Assembly: GCA_004297725.1 (NCBI GenBank)
Contig: SCUS01000069.1
Span: forward strand, 27,880 to 91,879
Length of the DNA: 64,000 bases
Source of the DNA: Myxococcaceae bacterium
Lineage (GTDB): Bacteria > Myxococcota_A > Polyangia > Polyangiales > Ga0077539
Direction of reading: 5' to 3'
The translations under genes and the position numbers were made by a program. The number at the start of each line of letters is the position of its first letter. The stretch's first letter is position 1. Below are positions 50,782 to 58,983 of this stretch, one piece after another. Below the pieces are notes generated by a model that was not told the origin of the DNA, ran no database searches, and was given only the letters and a program-made list of their open reading frames with translations.

Positions 50782-51786
50782 TCAGGTCACGTCGAGGACG
50801 ATGCGCATCCGGGCGCGTCCCTCGCGGACGCTCGCGATGGCCTCGTTGGCGCTCGCCAGCGGCATGCGCTCGGTGATCGGCGCGATCGAGTGCCCGGCCG
50901 CGAAGGAGAGCATGCGCCCCATGGTGGCGCGGCTCCCGATGACGCTCCCGGTGATCTTCTTCTGCTCGTCGAGCAGCGGGTCGACCCCCACGCGCAGGGC
51001 CTCGCTCGGGACGCCGATGAGGCAGAGCGTCCCCTCGAGGTCGAGCACCTTCATCCAGGCGTCCCAGTCGAGCGAGGCGTGCGTGGTCACCAGCAGCAGG
51101 TCGACCACGTTCGCGGGGAGCGCGGCCTTGGCGTCGACCAGGTCCTGCGCGCCGAGGGAGAGCGCGAGCGCCCGCTTGCTGGGGTCCGGATCGAAGGCGA
51201 TCACGTCGGCGCCCATGGCCGACGCGAAGCGCACCGCGAGGTGGCCGAGGCCACCGACGCCCACGACCCCGACGCGCACGTTGGCCCTCGCGCCGAGGCG
51301 CTCCAGCGGGGAGAACACCGTGAGCCCGGCGCAGAGCAGCGGCGCCGCGGTCGAGGCGTCGAGCGCGGGCGGAAGCTCGAAGGCGAAGTGCGAGTCGACC
51401 TGCACGATGGTGGCGAAGCCCCCCTGGCGGCCGACGCAGGTGCGCACCTTGCCGCCGGTGCAGAGGTGCTCCCGCCCGGAGGTGCAGGCGGGGCAGCGGC
51501 CGCACGCGCCGCACTGCCAGCCGACGCCGACCAGGGCGCCCAGCGGCAGCGTCGCGTCGGGCCCGCGCGCCACGACCCGGCCGACGATCTCGTGACCGGG
51601 GACGAGCGGGCGGGCCACCTCGCCCCAGTCGCCGTCGAGGAGGTGCACGTCGCTGTGACAGACGGAGCAGTGCTCTACCCGGATCTCCACGTCGCGGCCG
51701 ATGGGCGCGCCGGGATGGGGGAGCTCGATCGCCTCGAGGGGAGAGCGCGGAGAGCGCTGCGCATAGGCTCGGATGGTGGGGTGCAT
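50782..51786 (-). CDS. Zinc-dependent alcohol dehydrogenase (cinnamyl-alcohol-dehydrogenase-like)
   Basis: A 334-residue medium-chain dehydrogenase/reductase. Catalytic zinc: Cys in HCSVCHSDVHLLDGDWG, His-Glu in VPGHEIVGRV and the later Cys in LLCAGLTV. Structural zinc: CGACGRCPACTSGREHLC. The Rossmann motif GVGGLGHLAVRFASAMGADV with a following DPDPSKR suggests NADP(H) as in YahK/CAD-type enzymes, which reduce a range of aldehydes. Monocistronic, divergent from the DUF362 gene. Confidence 0.92.
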   Translation of the reverse strand: MHPTIRAYAQRSPRSPLEAIELPHPGAPIGRDVEIRVEHCSVCHSDVHLLDGDWGEVARPLVPGHEIVGRVVARGPDATLPLGALVGVGWQCGACGRCPACTSGREHLCTGGKVRTCVGRQGGFATIVQVDSHFAFELPPALDASTAAPLLCAGLTVFSPLERLGARANVRVGVVGVGGLGHLAVRFASAMGADVIAFDPDPSKRALALSLGAQDLVDAKAALPANVVDLLLVTTHASLDWDAWMKVLDLEGTLCLIGVPSEALRVGVDPLLDEQKKITGSVIGSRATMGRMLSFAAGHSIAPITERMPLASANEAIASVREGRARMRIVLDVT

Positions 51787-51941
51787 CGAAGTGGGGCGCG
51801 AGACTGCTCGACTCGCGCCGCCGGAGCAAGACCGTCGAGCTGTCGTATCGCGGGGGGGGCTACTTCACTCGACGCCGCGGCCGTGGTCGGATACGGAGAC
51901 CCACGACAGCTTCGAGCGAAGAAGAGGAGCCCCCCTACCAC

Positions 51942-53183
51942 ATGGCCTCACCCATCAAGCCCCACGTCACCTCCCGTAAGACCGGCGGGCGCACGATCGA
52001 CTCCCGCGACCTCCTCCAGGAGTACGTCGAGAAGAACCTCTCTCGCCGCAGCCTGCTCGTGGGCGCCCTCGCGGCAGCGACGGCCGCGGCGGGGTGCTCC
52101 GATGGCAACAGCGGCCCGGTGACGGTCCCTCCGACCGACGCCGGCGGCGGCGCCGACGTGCCGACCGACAGCCCCGCGCCCGTCGACGTGCCGCCCGCGC
52201 GCACGGCCCACCTCGTGGGGGTCGGCCACGACGCCGACCACGTCCGGGCGGCTGAGCTTGCGCTCCAGGAGACCGCGGGCTTCGACTTCGTGCAGTCGGG
52301 GCAGCGCGTCTACCTGAAGGTCAACACCAACTCCGGCGACGCGTTCCCGTACTCGACCTCGCCGGACATGATCCGGTGGGTGGCCGAGAAGGTGCGCGCC
52401 CGCGGCGGCGAGGTGTTCGTCGGCGACCGGTCGTTCTTCGGCGACCGCAACACGCGCGGCAACTTCCAGCGCAACGGCATCGTGGACATCTGCGAAGAGC
52501 TCGGCATCGACCTGCACGTCTTCGGCGACCCGATGACCGACAGCGCGGCCAACAGCGTCGACTGGATGGACCTGCCGGCCGAGATCGACGGCCTCGGCGC
52601 CCGCAGCGCCTACTGGACGGGCACCATGCGCATCCCCGCGATGGTGGCGCAGGCCGACCACATCGTGGCGATGCCCTGCGTGAAGACCCACTTCATCTCG
52701 ACCTACACCATGTCGATGAAGAACATGATCGGCATCATCAACCCGCGCGACCGCTCGCAGTCGAACAACCTGGGCAACCACTCGGTCTCCGGGGACAAGC
52801 TGCACCGCCAGGTGGCGTTCATGAACAAGGCAGGCCCCGCGGTCTCGCTCGTCGTGCTCGACGGGTGGAACGCCCTGGTCTCCGGCGGCCCGCTGCCCTC
52901 CAACGCCCCGCCCCGCGCCCCGGCCGGCTGGGTCGCCCAGGTGGCCGAGCCCCACGTGGTCATCATCTCTCGCGACCGCGTGGCGGCCGACCTCACCGGC
53001 CTCGCGCTGCTGAAGTCGCTCTCGCCCATGTACGAGATGATCCAGACGACGACGGCGCGCGCCAACCGCCAGATGGTCCGCGCGCTCGCCTCGGGCGTCG
53101 GCATCTCGGAGATGAGCCAGTTCGACCTGTCGGGCCCGTCGGTGCCCACGATCGACATGCTCCGCACGCTCGCCACCGCGTAA
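51942..53183 (+). CDS. DUF362-family Tat-exported lipoprotein
   Basis: A 413-residue protein. A long basic N-region ends in a twin-arginine signal (LSRRSLLVGALAAATAAAGC), so export is folded, via Tat, with lipidation at the Cys. After an Asp/Pro linker comes a DUF362 domain: QSGQRVYLKVNTNSG, DMIRWVAEKVRARGGEVFVGD, VAMPCVKTHFISTYTMSMKNMIG. DUF362 proteins often occur with Fe-S clusters, but no CxxCxxC motif is seen here. Activity unknown. GAGGAG 12 bp before the ATG. Confidence 0.85.
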   Translation: MASPIKPHVTSRKTGGRTIDSRDLLQEYVEKNLSRRSLLVGALAAATAAAGCSDGNSGPVTVPPTDAGGGADVPTDSPAPVDVPPARTAHLVGVGHDADHVRAAELALQETAGFDFVQSGQRVYLKVNTNSGDAFPYSTSPDMIRWVAEKVRARGGEVFVGDRSFFGDRNTRGNFQRNGIVDICEELGIDLHVFGDPMTDSAANSVDWMDLPAEIDGLGARSAYWTGTMRIPAMVAQADHIVAMPCVKTHFISTYTMSMKNMIGIINPRDRSQSNNLGNHSVSGDKLHRQVAFMNKAGPAVSLVVLDGWNALVSGGPLPSNAPPRAPAGWVAQVAEPHVVIISRDRVAADLTGLALLKSLSPMYEMIQTTTARANRQMVRALASGVGISEMSQFDLSGPSVPTIDMLRTLATA

Positions 53184-53229
53184 CGAGCGCCCTCCTCCGC
53201 CTCTCCGCTCCTCTCCTTCCCCTAAACCC

Positions 53230-53284
53230 CCCCAACCCGACCAGCTCCCTCCCCGGCGCGGCGCCTGCCGCAGCGGGGTTGGGG
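53230..53284. terminator. Inverted repeat between convergent genes
   Basis: CCCCAACCC (53230-53238) and GGGTTGGGG (53276-53284) form a perfect 9-bp outer stem; the intervening GGCGCGGCGCC adds an inner hairpin. Located between the convergent DUF362 and NorF-like genes. No T-tract. Confidence 0.5.
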
Positions 53285-53289
53285 CCGCG

Positions 53290-53508
53290 TCAGGCGTGCG
53301 CGGCGACGAGCGAGAGCAGCAGCACGAGCGCCGCGACGCCGAGCGCGAACACGATGCGGTGCGCGATGTGGGCGGTGCGAAGCTCCATGAACTCGAAGCC
53401 GACCACGCAGGCCTTGATGCCACCGAGCACGAGGGCGGGGAGCAGCACGCCCCAGGCGACCGCGGCCACGGCCGCCGCGACGAGCGCGAGATAGGCGATG
53501 AAGCGCAT
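53290..53508 (-). CDS. NorF/cytochrome oxidase subunit IV-like small membrane protein
   Basis: A 72-residue protein with two predicted helices pairs (three short hydrophobic segments) and the block GIKACVVGFEFMELRTAHIAHR, typical of prokaryotic COX4/NorF-like subunits. It begins 2 bp after the stop of the NorE/COX3-like gene. Such small subunits stabilise haem-copper oxidases or accompany nitric oxide reductase. Confidence 0.8.
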   Translation of the reverse strand: MRFIAYLALVAAAVAAVAWGVLLPALVLGGIKACVVGFEFMELRTAHIAHRIVFALGVAALVLLLSLVAAHA

Positions 53509-53510
53509 GC

Positions 53511-54113
53511 TCAGGGCCTCGCGAAGAAGAGGGGGAAGAGGAAGAACCAGGCGAGGTCGCACATGTGCCAGAAGAGGGCGGTGCCGCCGACGGAGGTCTC
53601 CGGGTCGTCGAAGGTGGTCCTGCCGACCCGGGCGCCCACGAAGGCGATCAGCCCGAGGCCCACGAGCACGTGGATGAAGTGGAAGCCCGTCGCCAGGAAG
53701 TAGAGGTCCCAGAAGTCGTTGACCCCGAGCCCGTAGCCCGCTCGTGACTTCGAGGAGTACTCGGCGATCTTGAGGCCGACGAAGACCAGCCCCGTGAGCG
53801 CGGCGCCTCCGTAGAAGCGCCGGGAGCGCTCGAAGCGCGACGCCCGGAAGGCGTGCACCCCTTCGGCGGTGAGCCACCCGCTGGTCACCAGCGCGAGCGT
53901 GAGCGCGAGGCCCATCCGGGCGTCGAGCGCCGCCTGCCCCGCATGGAAGAGCGCGGGCTGGGTGTGGCGCAGATAGGCGATGCCCACGAACATCATCGCG
54001 AAGGCGAAGATCTCGAGCGCGAAGACCATCCACATCAGCAGGCCGCCGGGCGGGTCGAGCAGCTCGCGGGTCGCGGACGGAGCGTGTCGGGTGGAGAGCG
54101 AGGGCGGATTCAT
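53511..54113 (-). CDS. NorE/cytochrome c oxidase subunit III-like protein
   Basis: A 200-residue protein with five helices of the subunit III family: GGLLMWMVFALEIFAFAMMF, VTSGWLTAEGVHAFRASRF, FLATGFHFIHVLVGLGLI and FWHMCDLAWFFLFPLFF. The short five-helix form with a Gly-Leu-Leu-x-Trp start resembles NorE. It pairs with the NorF-like gene, but no catalytic oxidase or NO reductase genes (coxAB, norBC) are in the window, so the complex it serves is unknown. Confidence 0.85.
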   Translation of the reverse strand: MNPPSLSTRHAPSATRELLDPPGGLLMWMVFALEIFAFAMMFVGIAYLRHTQPALFHAGQAALDARMGLALTLALVTSGWLTAEGVHAFRASRFERSRRFYGGAALTGLVFVGLKIAEYSSKSRAGYGLGVNDFWDLYFLATGFHFIHVLVGLGLIAFVGARVGRTTFDDPETSVGGTALFWHMCDLAWFFLFPLFFARP

Positions 54114-54227
54114 CGATACGCGGGGTCTTATGGGCTCGCGATCCGAGCGGGCCATGACTTCCATCAGCGCAAAGAAAGCGCCGCCATGGAGGCCCACTTG
54201 AGCGCGCGATTCTGCTACGGGCGCTGC

Positions 54228-56336
54228 ATGGCCGCCTCCCTCGACGCTCTCCTCCGCCCTCGTTCGATCGCCGTCATCGGCGCCGCCCGCAAGCGCGGCA
54301 GCATCGCCGCCGAGGTCTTCCACAACCTCGTGCACGTCGGCTTCCAGGGAGCCGTCTACCCGGTGAACCCGAAGGCGCCGGTGGTCCAGTCGGTGCGCGC
54401 CTACGCGACCGTCGAAGACATCCCCGACGCGGTCGACCTCGCGCTGCTGGTCGTGCCCGCGGCGCAGGTGCTGGAGACCATCGACGCGTGCGGTCGCAAG
54501 GGCGTGCGCGCGGTCGTGGTGATCAGCGCGGGCTTCGCGGAGACGGGCCCCGAGGGCGCCGCGCTGCAGCTGGCGCTCGCCGACCGGGCGCGCGGGTACG
54601 GCATGCGCGTGGTCGGCCCGAACTGCCTCGGCGTGCTCAACGCCCACCCCGACGTGCGCATGGGGGCGACCTTCGCGCCCAACTTCCCTCCCTTCGGCGG
54701 CGTCGCGGTGTGCTCGCAGTCCGGCGCGCTGGGCCTCGCCATCCTCGACCTCGCGCTGGAGGTCGGCATGGGCATCTCGTCCTTCGTGAGCATCGGCAAC
54801 CGCGCGGACGTCTCCGCCGCCGACCTCATGGCCTACTGGGAAGACGACCCCGACACGAAGGTGGTGCTGCTCTACCTGGAGAACCTCGGCGACCCGGCGG
54901 AGTTTCTCGAGGTCGCCCGCCGGGTGTCGCGCAAGAAGCCCGTCGCCGTGGTGAAGAGCGGGCGCACCGAGGCGGGGCGGCGCGCGGCGAGCTCGCACAC
55001 CGGCGCCCTGGCCGGCATGGACGTGGCCGTCGACGCGCTCCTCGGGCAGTGCGGAGTGCTGCGGACGGACACCATCCACGAGCTCTTCGAGGTCGCCATG
55101 CTGCTCTCCACGCAGCCCGTCCCCCGGGGGCCGAGGGTGGCGATCCTCACCAACGCGGGGGGCCCCGGGATCATGGCGACGGACGCGTGCGAGAGCCGCG
55201 GGCTGAAGGTCCCCGCGCTCGCCGAGGCCACGCGAGAGGCGCTGCGCTCCTTCCTCCCGGCCGCGGCGTCGGTGGGAAATCCGGTGGACATGATCGCCAG
55301 CGCCTCGCCCGAGCAGTACGAGCGCAGCCTGAAGCTGCTGCTCGCCGACCCCGGGGTCGACGCCGTGCTGACGCTCTTCGTGACGCCCATCGTGACGCGC
55401 GCCACCGACGTGGCCGAGGCCATCGCGCGCGCCGCCGCGGGATCCGACAAGCCCATCGCGGCCTGCATGATGGGGAGCCAGGGGGTCCCCGAGGCCGTCG
55501 CGACGCTGCGCGAGCACCGGATCCCGACGTACACCTTCCCCGAGGCCGCCGCCGCGGCCCTCGCCCGCGCGGCGCGCTACGGGGTCTTCCTGGCGGGCGG
55601 AGACGACCCTCCCCCGGCGCTCCCGGTCGATCGCGACGCCGCGGCGAGGGTGCTCGGCGCGGCCGTCCCGGAGGGGGCGCGAGGGCGCTGGCTGAGCCCG
55701 GACGAGGTGCGCGCGGTGCTCGACGCGTACGGCGTCGCGACGCCCCGGCAGGCGCTGGCTCGCACCGGCGACGAGGCGGTGCGCTTCGCCGCGGAGCTGG
55801 GCTTCCCGGTGGCGCTCAAGCTCGTGGCCGAGGGGATCACCCACAAGACCGACGTCGGAGGCGTGCGCCTCGGGCTGCGCGACGAGGCGGAGGTGCGCGA
55901 GGCCTACCTGGCCATGCTCGGGCGGCTCACCGAGCTGGGGCGCGCGGGCGACATGCGGGGCGTGCTGTTGCAGCGCATGGCGGAGCGGGGCGTCGAGACC
56001 TTCGTCGGCGCCACGAAGGACCCGGAGTTCGGTCACCTCATCGGCTTCGGCCTGGGCGGGGTGCAGGTCGAGCTGCTCAAGGACGTGGTGTTCCGCGTGG
56101 CCCCGCTGGGCGCGGCCGACGCGGCGCAGATGGTCGACGGCATCCGGGCCAGGGCGCTGCTCGAGGGCTTCCGCGGAGGGCCGGTGGTCGACAAGGGCGC
56201 CCTCGCCGACGTGCTGCTCCGCGTCGGCCGGCTGGTGGCGGACTTCCCCCACATCGCGGAGATCGACCTCAACCCGGTGATCGCCCGCCCCGACGGCGTG
56301 CTCGCGGTCGATGCGCGCATCCGCGTGGAGACCTGA
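54228..56336 (+). CDS. ADP-forming acetate/acyl-CoA synthetase (fused alpha-beta)
   Basis: A 702-residue protein joining the parts of ADP-forming acyl-CoA synthetase: CoA-binding Rossmann domain (LRPRSIAVIGAARKRGSIAAEVFHNL, split by wording), two succinyl-CoA-ligase-like domains with phosphorylated His257 in SSHTGALAG, and a C-terminal ATP-grasp domain (GFPVALKLVAEGITHKTDVGGV, FGHLIGFGLGG, IAEIDLNPVIARPDGV). It interconverts acyl-CoA plus ADP/Pi with acid plus ATP. No GNAT acetyltransferase domain is present, unlike protein acetyltransferase Pat. The start MAASLDALLRPR is chosen over an upstream ATG at 54186 because it matches the family start. Confidence 0.92.
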   Translation: MAASLDALLRPRSIAVIGAARKRGSIAAEVFHNLVHVGFQGAVYPVNPKAPVVQSVRAYATVEDIPDAVDLALLVVPAAQVLETIDACGRKGVRAVVVISAGFAETGPEGAALQLALADRARGYGMRVVGPNCLGVLNAHPDVRMGATFAPNFPPFGGVAVCSQSGALGLAILDLALEVGMGISSFVSIGNRADVSAADLMAYWEDDPDTKVVLLYLENLGDPAEFLEVARRVSRKKPVAVVKSGRTEAGRRAASSHTGALAGMDVAVDALLGQCGVLRTDTIHELFEVAMLLSTQPVPRGPRVAILTNAGGPGIMATDACESRGLKVPALAEATREALRSFLPAAASVGNPVDMIASASPEQYERSLKLLLADPGVDAVLTLFVTPIVTRATDVAEAIARAAAGSDKPIAACMMGSQGVPEAVATLREHRIPTYTFPEAAAAALARAARYGVFLAGGDDPPPALPVDRDAAARVLGAAVPEGARGRWLSPDEVRAVLDAYGVATPRQALARTGDEAVRFAAELGFPVALKLVAEGITHKTDVGGVRLGLRDEAEVREAYLAMLGRLTELGRAGDMRGVLLQRMAERGVETFVGATKDPEFGHLIGFGLGGVQVELLKDVVFRVAPLGAADAAQMVDGIRARALLEGFRGGPVVDKGALADVLLRVGRLVADFPHIAEIDLNPVIARPDGVLAVDARIRVET

Positions 56337-56371
56337 TCCCCTTCGAGCGCCGGAGGGTACACTCCGCGGCC

Positions 56372-57679
56372 GTGCGACCGCTGCTGTGCCTCCTCGGGAG
56401 CTCGATGCTGGCCGGCTGCGCGTCGAGCGCGACGGCGAGGCGCGATGACGCCGCGGTGACCGTCGAGGACGCACCGACCGCGGGCAACGTCACGGTGCGG
56501 GTGGGCCTCGGGCCGCTGGTTCCGCCGAGGTACCGGGGCGGGGTGAGGGTGAGGGCGACGGACGGCGCCCGCCTCGTCGACGCGCTCACCGACGCCAGCG
56601 GAACCGCCCGCTTCACCCTCGACCGCTCGCTGCGCTGGGACCTCACCGCCGCCGAGCCCGGCTACTCCGCCGTCTCCCTCCTCGGGGTGCGCCCCGACCT
56701 CGCCACCGAGGTGCTGCTTCGCGCCACGCACGGGCGCCGCCCCGACGAGGTGCGAGACGTCACGCTCTCCGGAGCGATCCTCGGCCGCTCGGCCCCCCGC
56801 TCGGCGGTGCTCCTCGACGGCGCCCGGGGCACCACGGTCTCTCGCGACGAGGCCTTCTCGCTCACGCTCCCGACCTGGCCCGGAGCGCCCCTTGCCCGCC
56901 TCGTCGCGCTCGAGCTCGACGAGGCCTCCAGCTTCCTCAACGGCTGGATCTCCCCTCCCCTCAGCCCCGACTCCCTCGCTCCGCTGACCGTGACGCTGCC
57001 CGCCGCTCCGTCGCGCCCGCAGCGGCTGGAGCTGCGCGTGGACTACCCCTCCATCGGCCGCCTCACGGGCGAGCGCATCGACTCGGTGCTCTCGGAGATC
57101 GTGGCTCGGGTGAAGTACACCGACGCGGGCGCGCAGCTCGTCCCGGTGGGGCGCTCTCGCCTCGAGCGGCCCGACGTGGGGTCGTTCTCGCGCTGGATCG
57201 TCGAGGCCTGGGAGGGCGAGCTCGCGCCCGAGCTCATCGCCGCCACGCTCCGCTTCCGCGGAGAGCTCCCCTTGCGCGCCTCGGTCACCACGCGTCCGTC
57301 CTTCCGCGGCGTGGTCCCGGCCTTCTCGGTGGTGGGCACCCTCGCCTCCCGGGCGGGCGCGCCGGGCTCCGCGACCTTCGAGGTCGTCGCCCAGGGCTGG
57401 AGCCGCGCGGCCTTCAGCGTCACCGTCGGCGACACCGTCGCGTGGGAGGGCTACGGCCTCGACGACGCGCCCTGGGAGGCCCGCCCCCTGCCGCCGCTTC
57501 CTCCTGGCGTGACGTGGTCGTCGCTCACCACGGCGCGCGGCCCCGTCGTGGCGCGCGCGTGCGTGCTGCGCGACCTGCCGCTGTCGCCCAACGCGTGGAT
57601 GTCCCCCGCGCCCGCGCTCTCGCTGCGCAGCCTGCTGACGGTCTGCGAGGACGTGGGCTCGACGCTCGCCTCCCCGTGA
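56372..57679 (+). CDS. Uncharacterised lipoprotein
   Basis: A 435-residue protein from GTG 56372 with a short signal peptide and lipobox LAGC (near residue 15). The body is beta-rich: an Ig-like/carboxypeptidase-regulatory domain first (GGVRVRATDGARLVDALTDASGTARFTLDRS in family style), then further sandwich-like repeats (RLELRVDYPSIGRL, FEVVAQGWSRAAFSVTVGD). No catalytic motif recognised. A hairpin follows the stop. Probably surface-exposed and of structural or binding function. Confidence 0.7.
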   Translation: MRPLLCLLGSSMLAGCASSATARRDDAAVTVEDAPTAGNVTVRVGLGPLVPPRYRGGVRVRATDGARLVDALTDASGTARFTLDRSLRWDLTAAEPGYSAVSLLGVRPDLATEVLLRATHGRRPDEVRDVTLSGAILGRSAPRSAVLLDGARGTTVSRDEAFSLTLPTWPGAPLARLVALELDEASSFLNGWISPPLSPDSLAPLTVTLPAAPSRPQRLELRVDYPSIGRLTGERIDSVLSEIVARVKYTDAGAQLVPVGRSRLERPDVGSFSRWIVEAWEGELAPELIAATLRFRGELPLRASVTTRPSFRGVVPAFSVVGTLASRAGAPGSATFEVVAQGWSRAAFSVTVGDTVAWEGYGLDDAPWEARPLPPLPPGVTWSSLTTARGPVVARACVLRDLPLSPNAWMSPAPALSLRSLLTVCEDVGSTLASP

Positions 57680-57719
57680 CCCCGGCGGGTGGAGCGCCGC
57701 GCCGGGGCCGCTGGTCACG
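57675..57719 (+). terminator. Two-part hairpin after the lipoprotein gene
   Basis: Outer stem CGTGACC (57675-57681) with GGTCACG (57713-57719) and inner stem CCCCGGCG (57680-57687) with CGCCGGGG (57700-57707); the two overlap by two bases so not all pairs form at once. It begins at the stop codon of the lipoprotein gene and probably ends its transcript before the exporter operon. No T-tract. Confidence 0.45.
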
Positions 57720-57810
57720 AGGGCGCAGGGCGCTGCGGGATTGGACGAAGAGACGCTAACCCGCGGCAGAGCCGTTGCGATAGCGTCGCGCTCCGAGCCG
57801 AGCAGCACCC

Positions 57811-58983
57811 GTGTCGACCTCCTTCTCCCGCACGATGCGCTCGCTCTCCGCCGACAGCGGCCGACGCGCCCTGCTCGGCATCCTCGGCGCCGCGGTCGCG
57901 CTCTCTCTCTGGACCGCCTGGCTGACCCTGTCGCGCGTGCCGGTGTACGAGCGGAGCGCGTCCGCCCGCGTCGAGGTCGACGGCGCCGCCTCTCCGGTCG
58001 AGAGCGCCGAGGCGGGGCGCGTGGTGTCCAGCCGGATGAGCCTCGGGCGGCGGGTGAGCGAGGGCGAGGTGCTGGTCGAGCTCGACGTGCGCGACGAGGC
58101 GCTGGAGCGGGACGAGGCCGCCTCCCGGCTCGACGCCATCACCCCGCAGCTCGACGAGCTCCGCGCGCAGCTCGCCGCGGCGAACCGGCGGCTGACGGAG
58201 GGCTCCGTGGAGACCGCGGCGAGCGCGGAGGCGGCGAGGGCGCGGGTGCGCGAGGCGCAGACCCTGGCCGCGAACGCGAGGTCGGAGGCCGAGCGGGCGG
58301 AGCGCAGCCGGGAGCTGGGCCACGGCGGAGCGGCGGACGCGGAGCGGGCGCGGGCCCTCGCGGAGAGCCGGGCCGCGGCGACGGAGGCGCTGGCGAGCGA
58401 GCTGCGTCGGGTCGCCCCGGGCGGGCGCTCGCAGGACGCCGCGCTGCGGGGCGAGGTCGCCCGGCTGCGGGGCGAGGTCGCCCGGCTGGAGGGAGAGCGC
58501 AGCGTGCTGCGGGCGACCATCGAGCGCATCGCCAACCGGGCCTCTCGGAGGCTGATCCGGGCGCCGGTGTCGGGCATCCTCGGCGAGGCTGCGGCGCTGC
58601 GCCCGGGGATGATGGTGGGCGCGGGGCAGCGGGTGGCGACGGTGGTTCCGGACGGCGAGCTGCGCGTGGTGGCGAGCTTCACGCCAGGCACGGCGCTGGG
58701 TCGGGTGCGCGTCCGGCAGGCCGCGAGGCTGCGACTGGACGGCTACCCCTGGGCGCAGTGGGGCACCGTCCCCGCCGTGGTGCGCAGCGTCGGGAGCGAG
58801 GTGAGAGACGGCCTGGTGCGGGTGGAGCTCGCCTTCCCGGCGCCGCGCGCGACGCGCATCCCCCTGGAGCACGGCCTCCCCGGTGAGGTCGAGGTCGAGG
58901 TCGAGCGGGTGTCTCCTGCGGTGCTCGCGCTGCGCGCGGCGGGGCAGTCGGCGCTGGGCCCGCGGGCGAGGCGCTCTCCGTGA
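57811..58983 (+). CDS. HlyD-family membrane fusion protein of a peptide exporter
   Basis: A 390-residue adaptor starting at GTG 57811: cytosolic N-terminus, one membrane helix (about 20-42), a lipoyl-like half-motif (AEAGRVVSSRMSLGRRVSEGEVLVELD), a long Ala/Glu/Arg coiled coil (about 95-250), the second lipoyl half (RLIRAPVSGILGEAAALRPGMMVGAGQRVATV) and a beta-barrel. This is the HlyD/periplasmic adaptor plan for type I peptide export. Its stop overlaps the GTG of the peptidase-ABC gene. A repeated RGEVARL block within the coiled coil reflects a short DNA duplication. Confidence 0.88.
   Translation: MSTSFSRTMRSLSADSGRRALLGILGAAVALSLWTAWLTLSRVPVYERSASARVEVDGAASPVESAEAGRVVSSRMSLGRRVSEGEVLVELDVRDEALERDEAASRLDAITPQLDELRAQLAAANRRLTEGSVETAASAEAARARVREAQTLAANARSEAERAERSRELGHGGAADAERARALAESRAAATEALASELRRVAPGGRSQDAALRGEVARLRGEVARLEGERSVLRATIERIANRASRRLIRAPVSGILGEAAALRPGMMVGAGQRVATVVPDGELRVVASFTPGTALGRVRVRQAARLRLDGYPWAQWGTVPAVVRSVGSEVRDGLVRVELAFPAPRATRIPLEHGLPGEVEVEVERVSPAVLALRAAGQSALGPRARRSP

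Noticed and set aside
57680..57810. Precursor peptide gene for the C39 exporter
   Set aside because: No start codon with a Shine-Dalgarno and no frame with a double-glycine leader in either strand of this gap.
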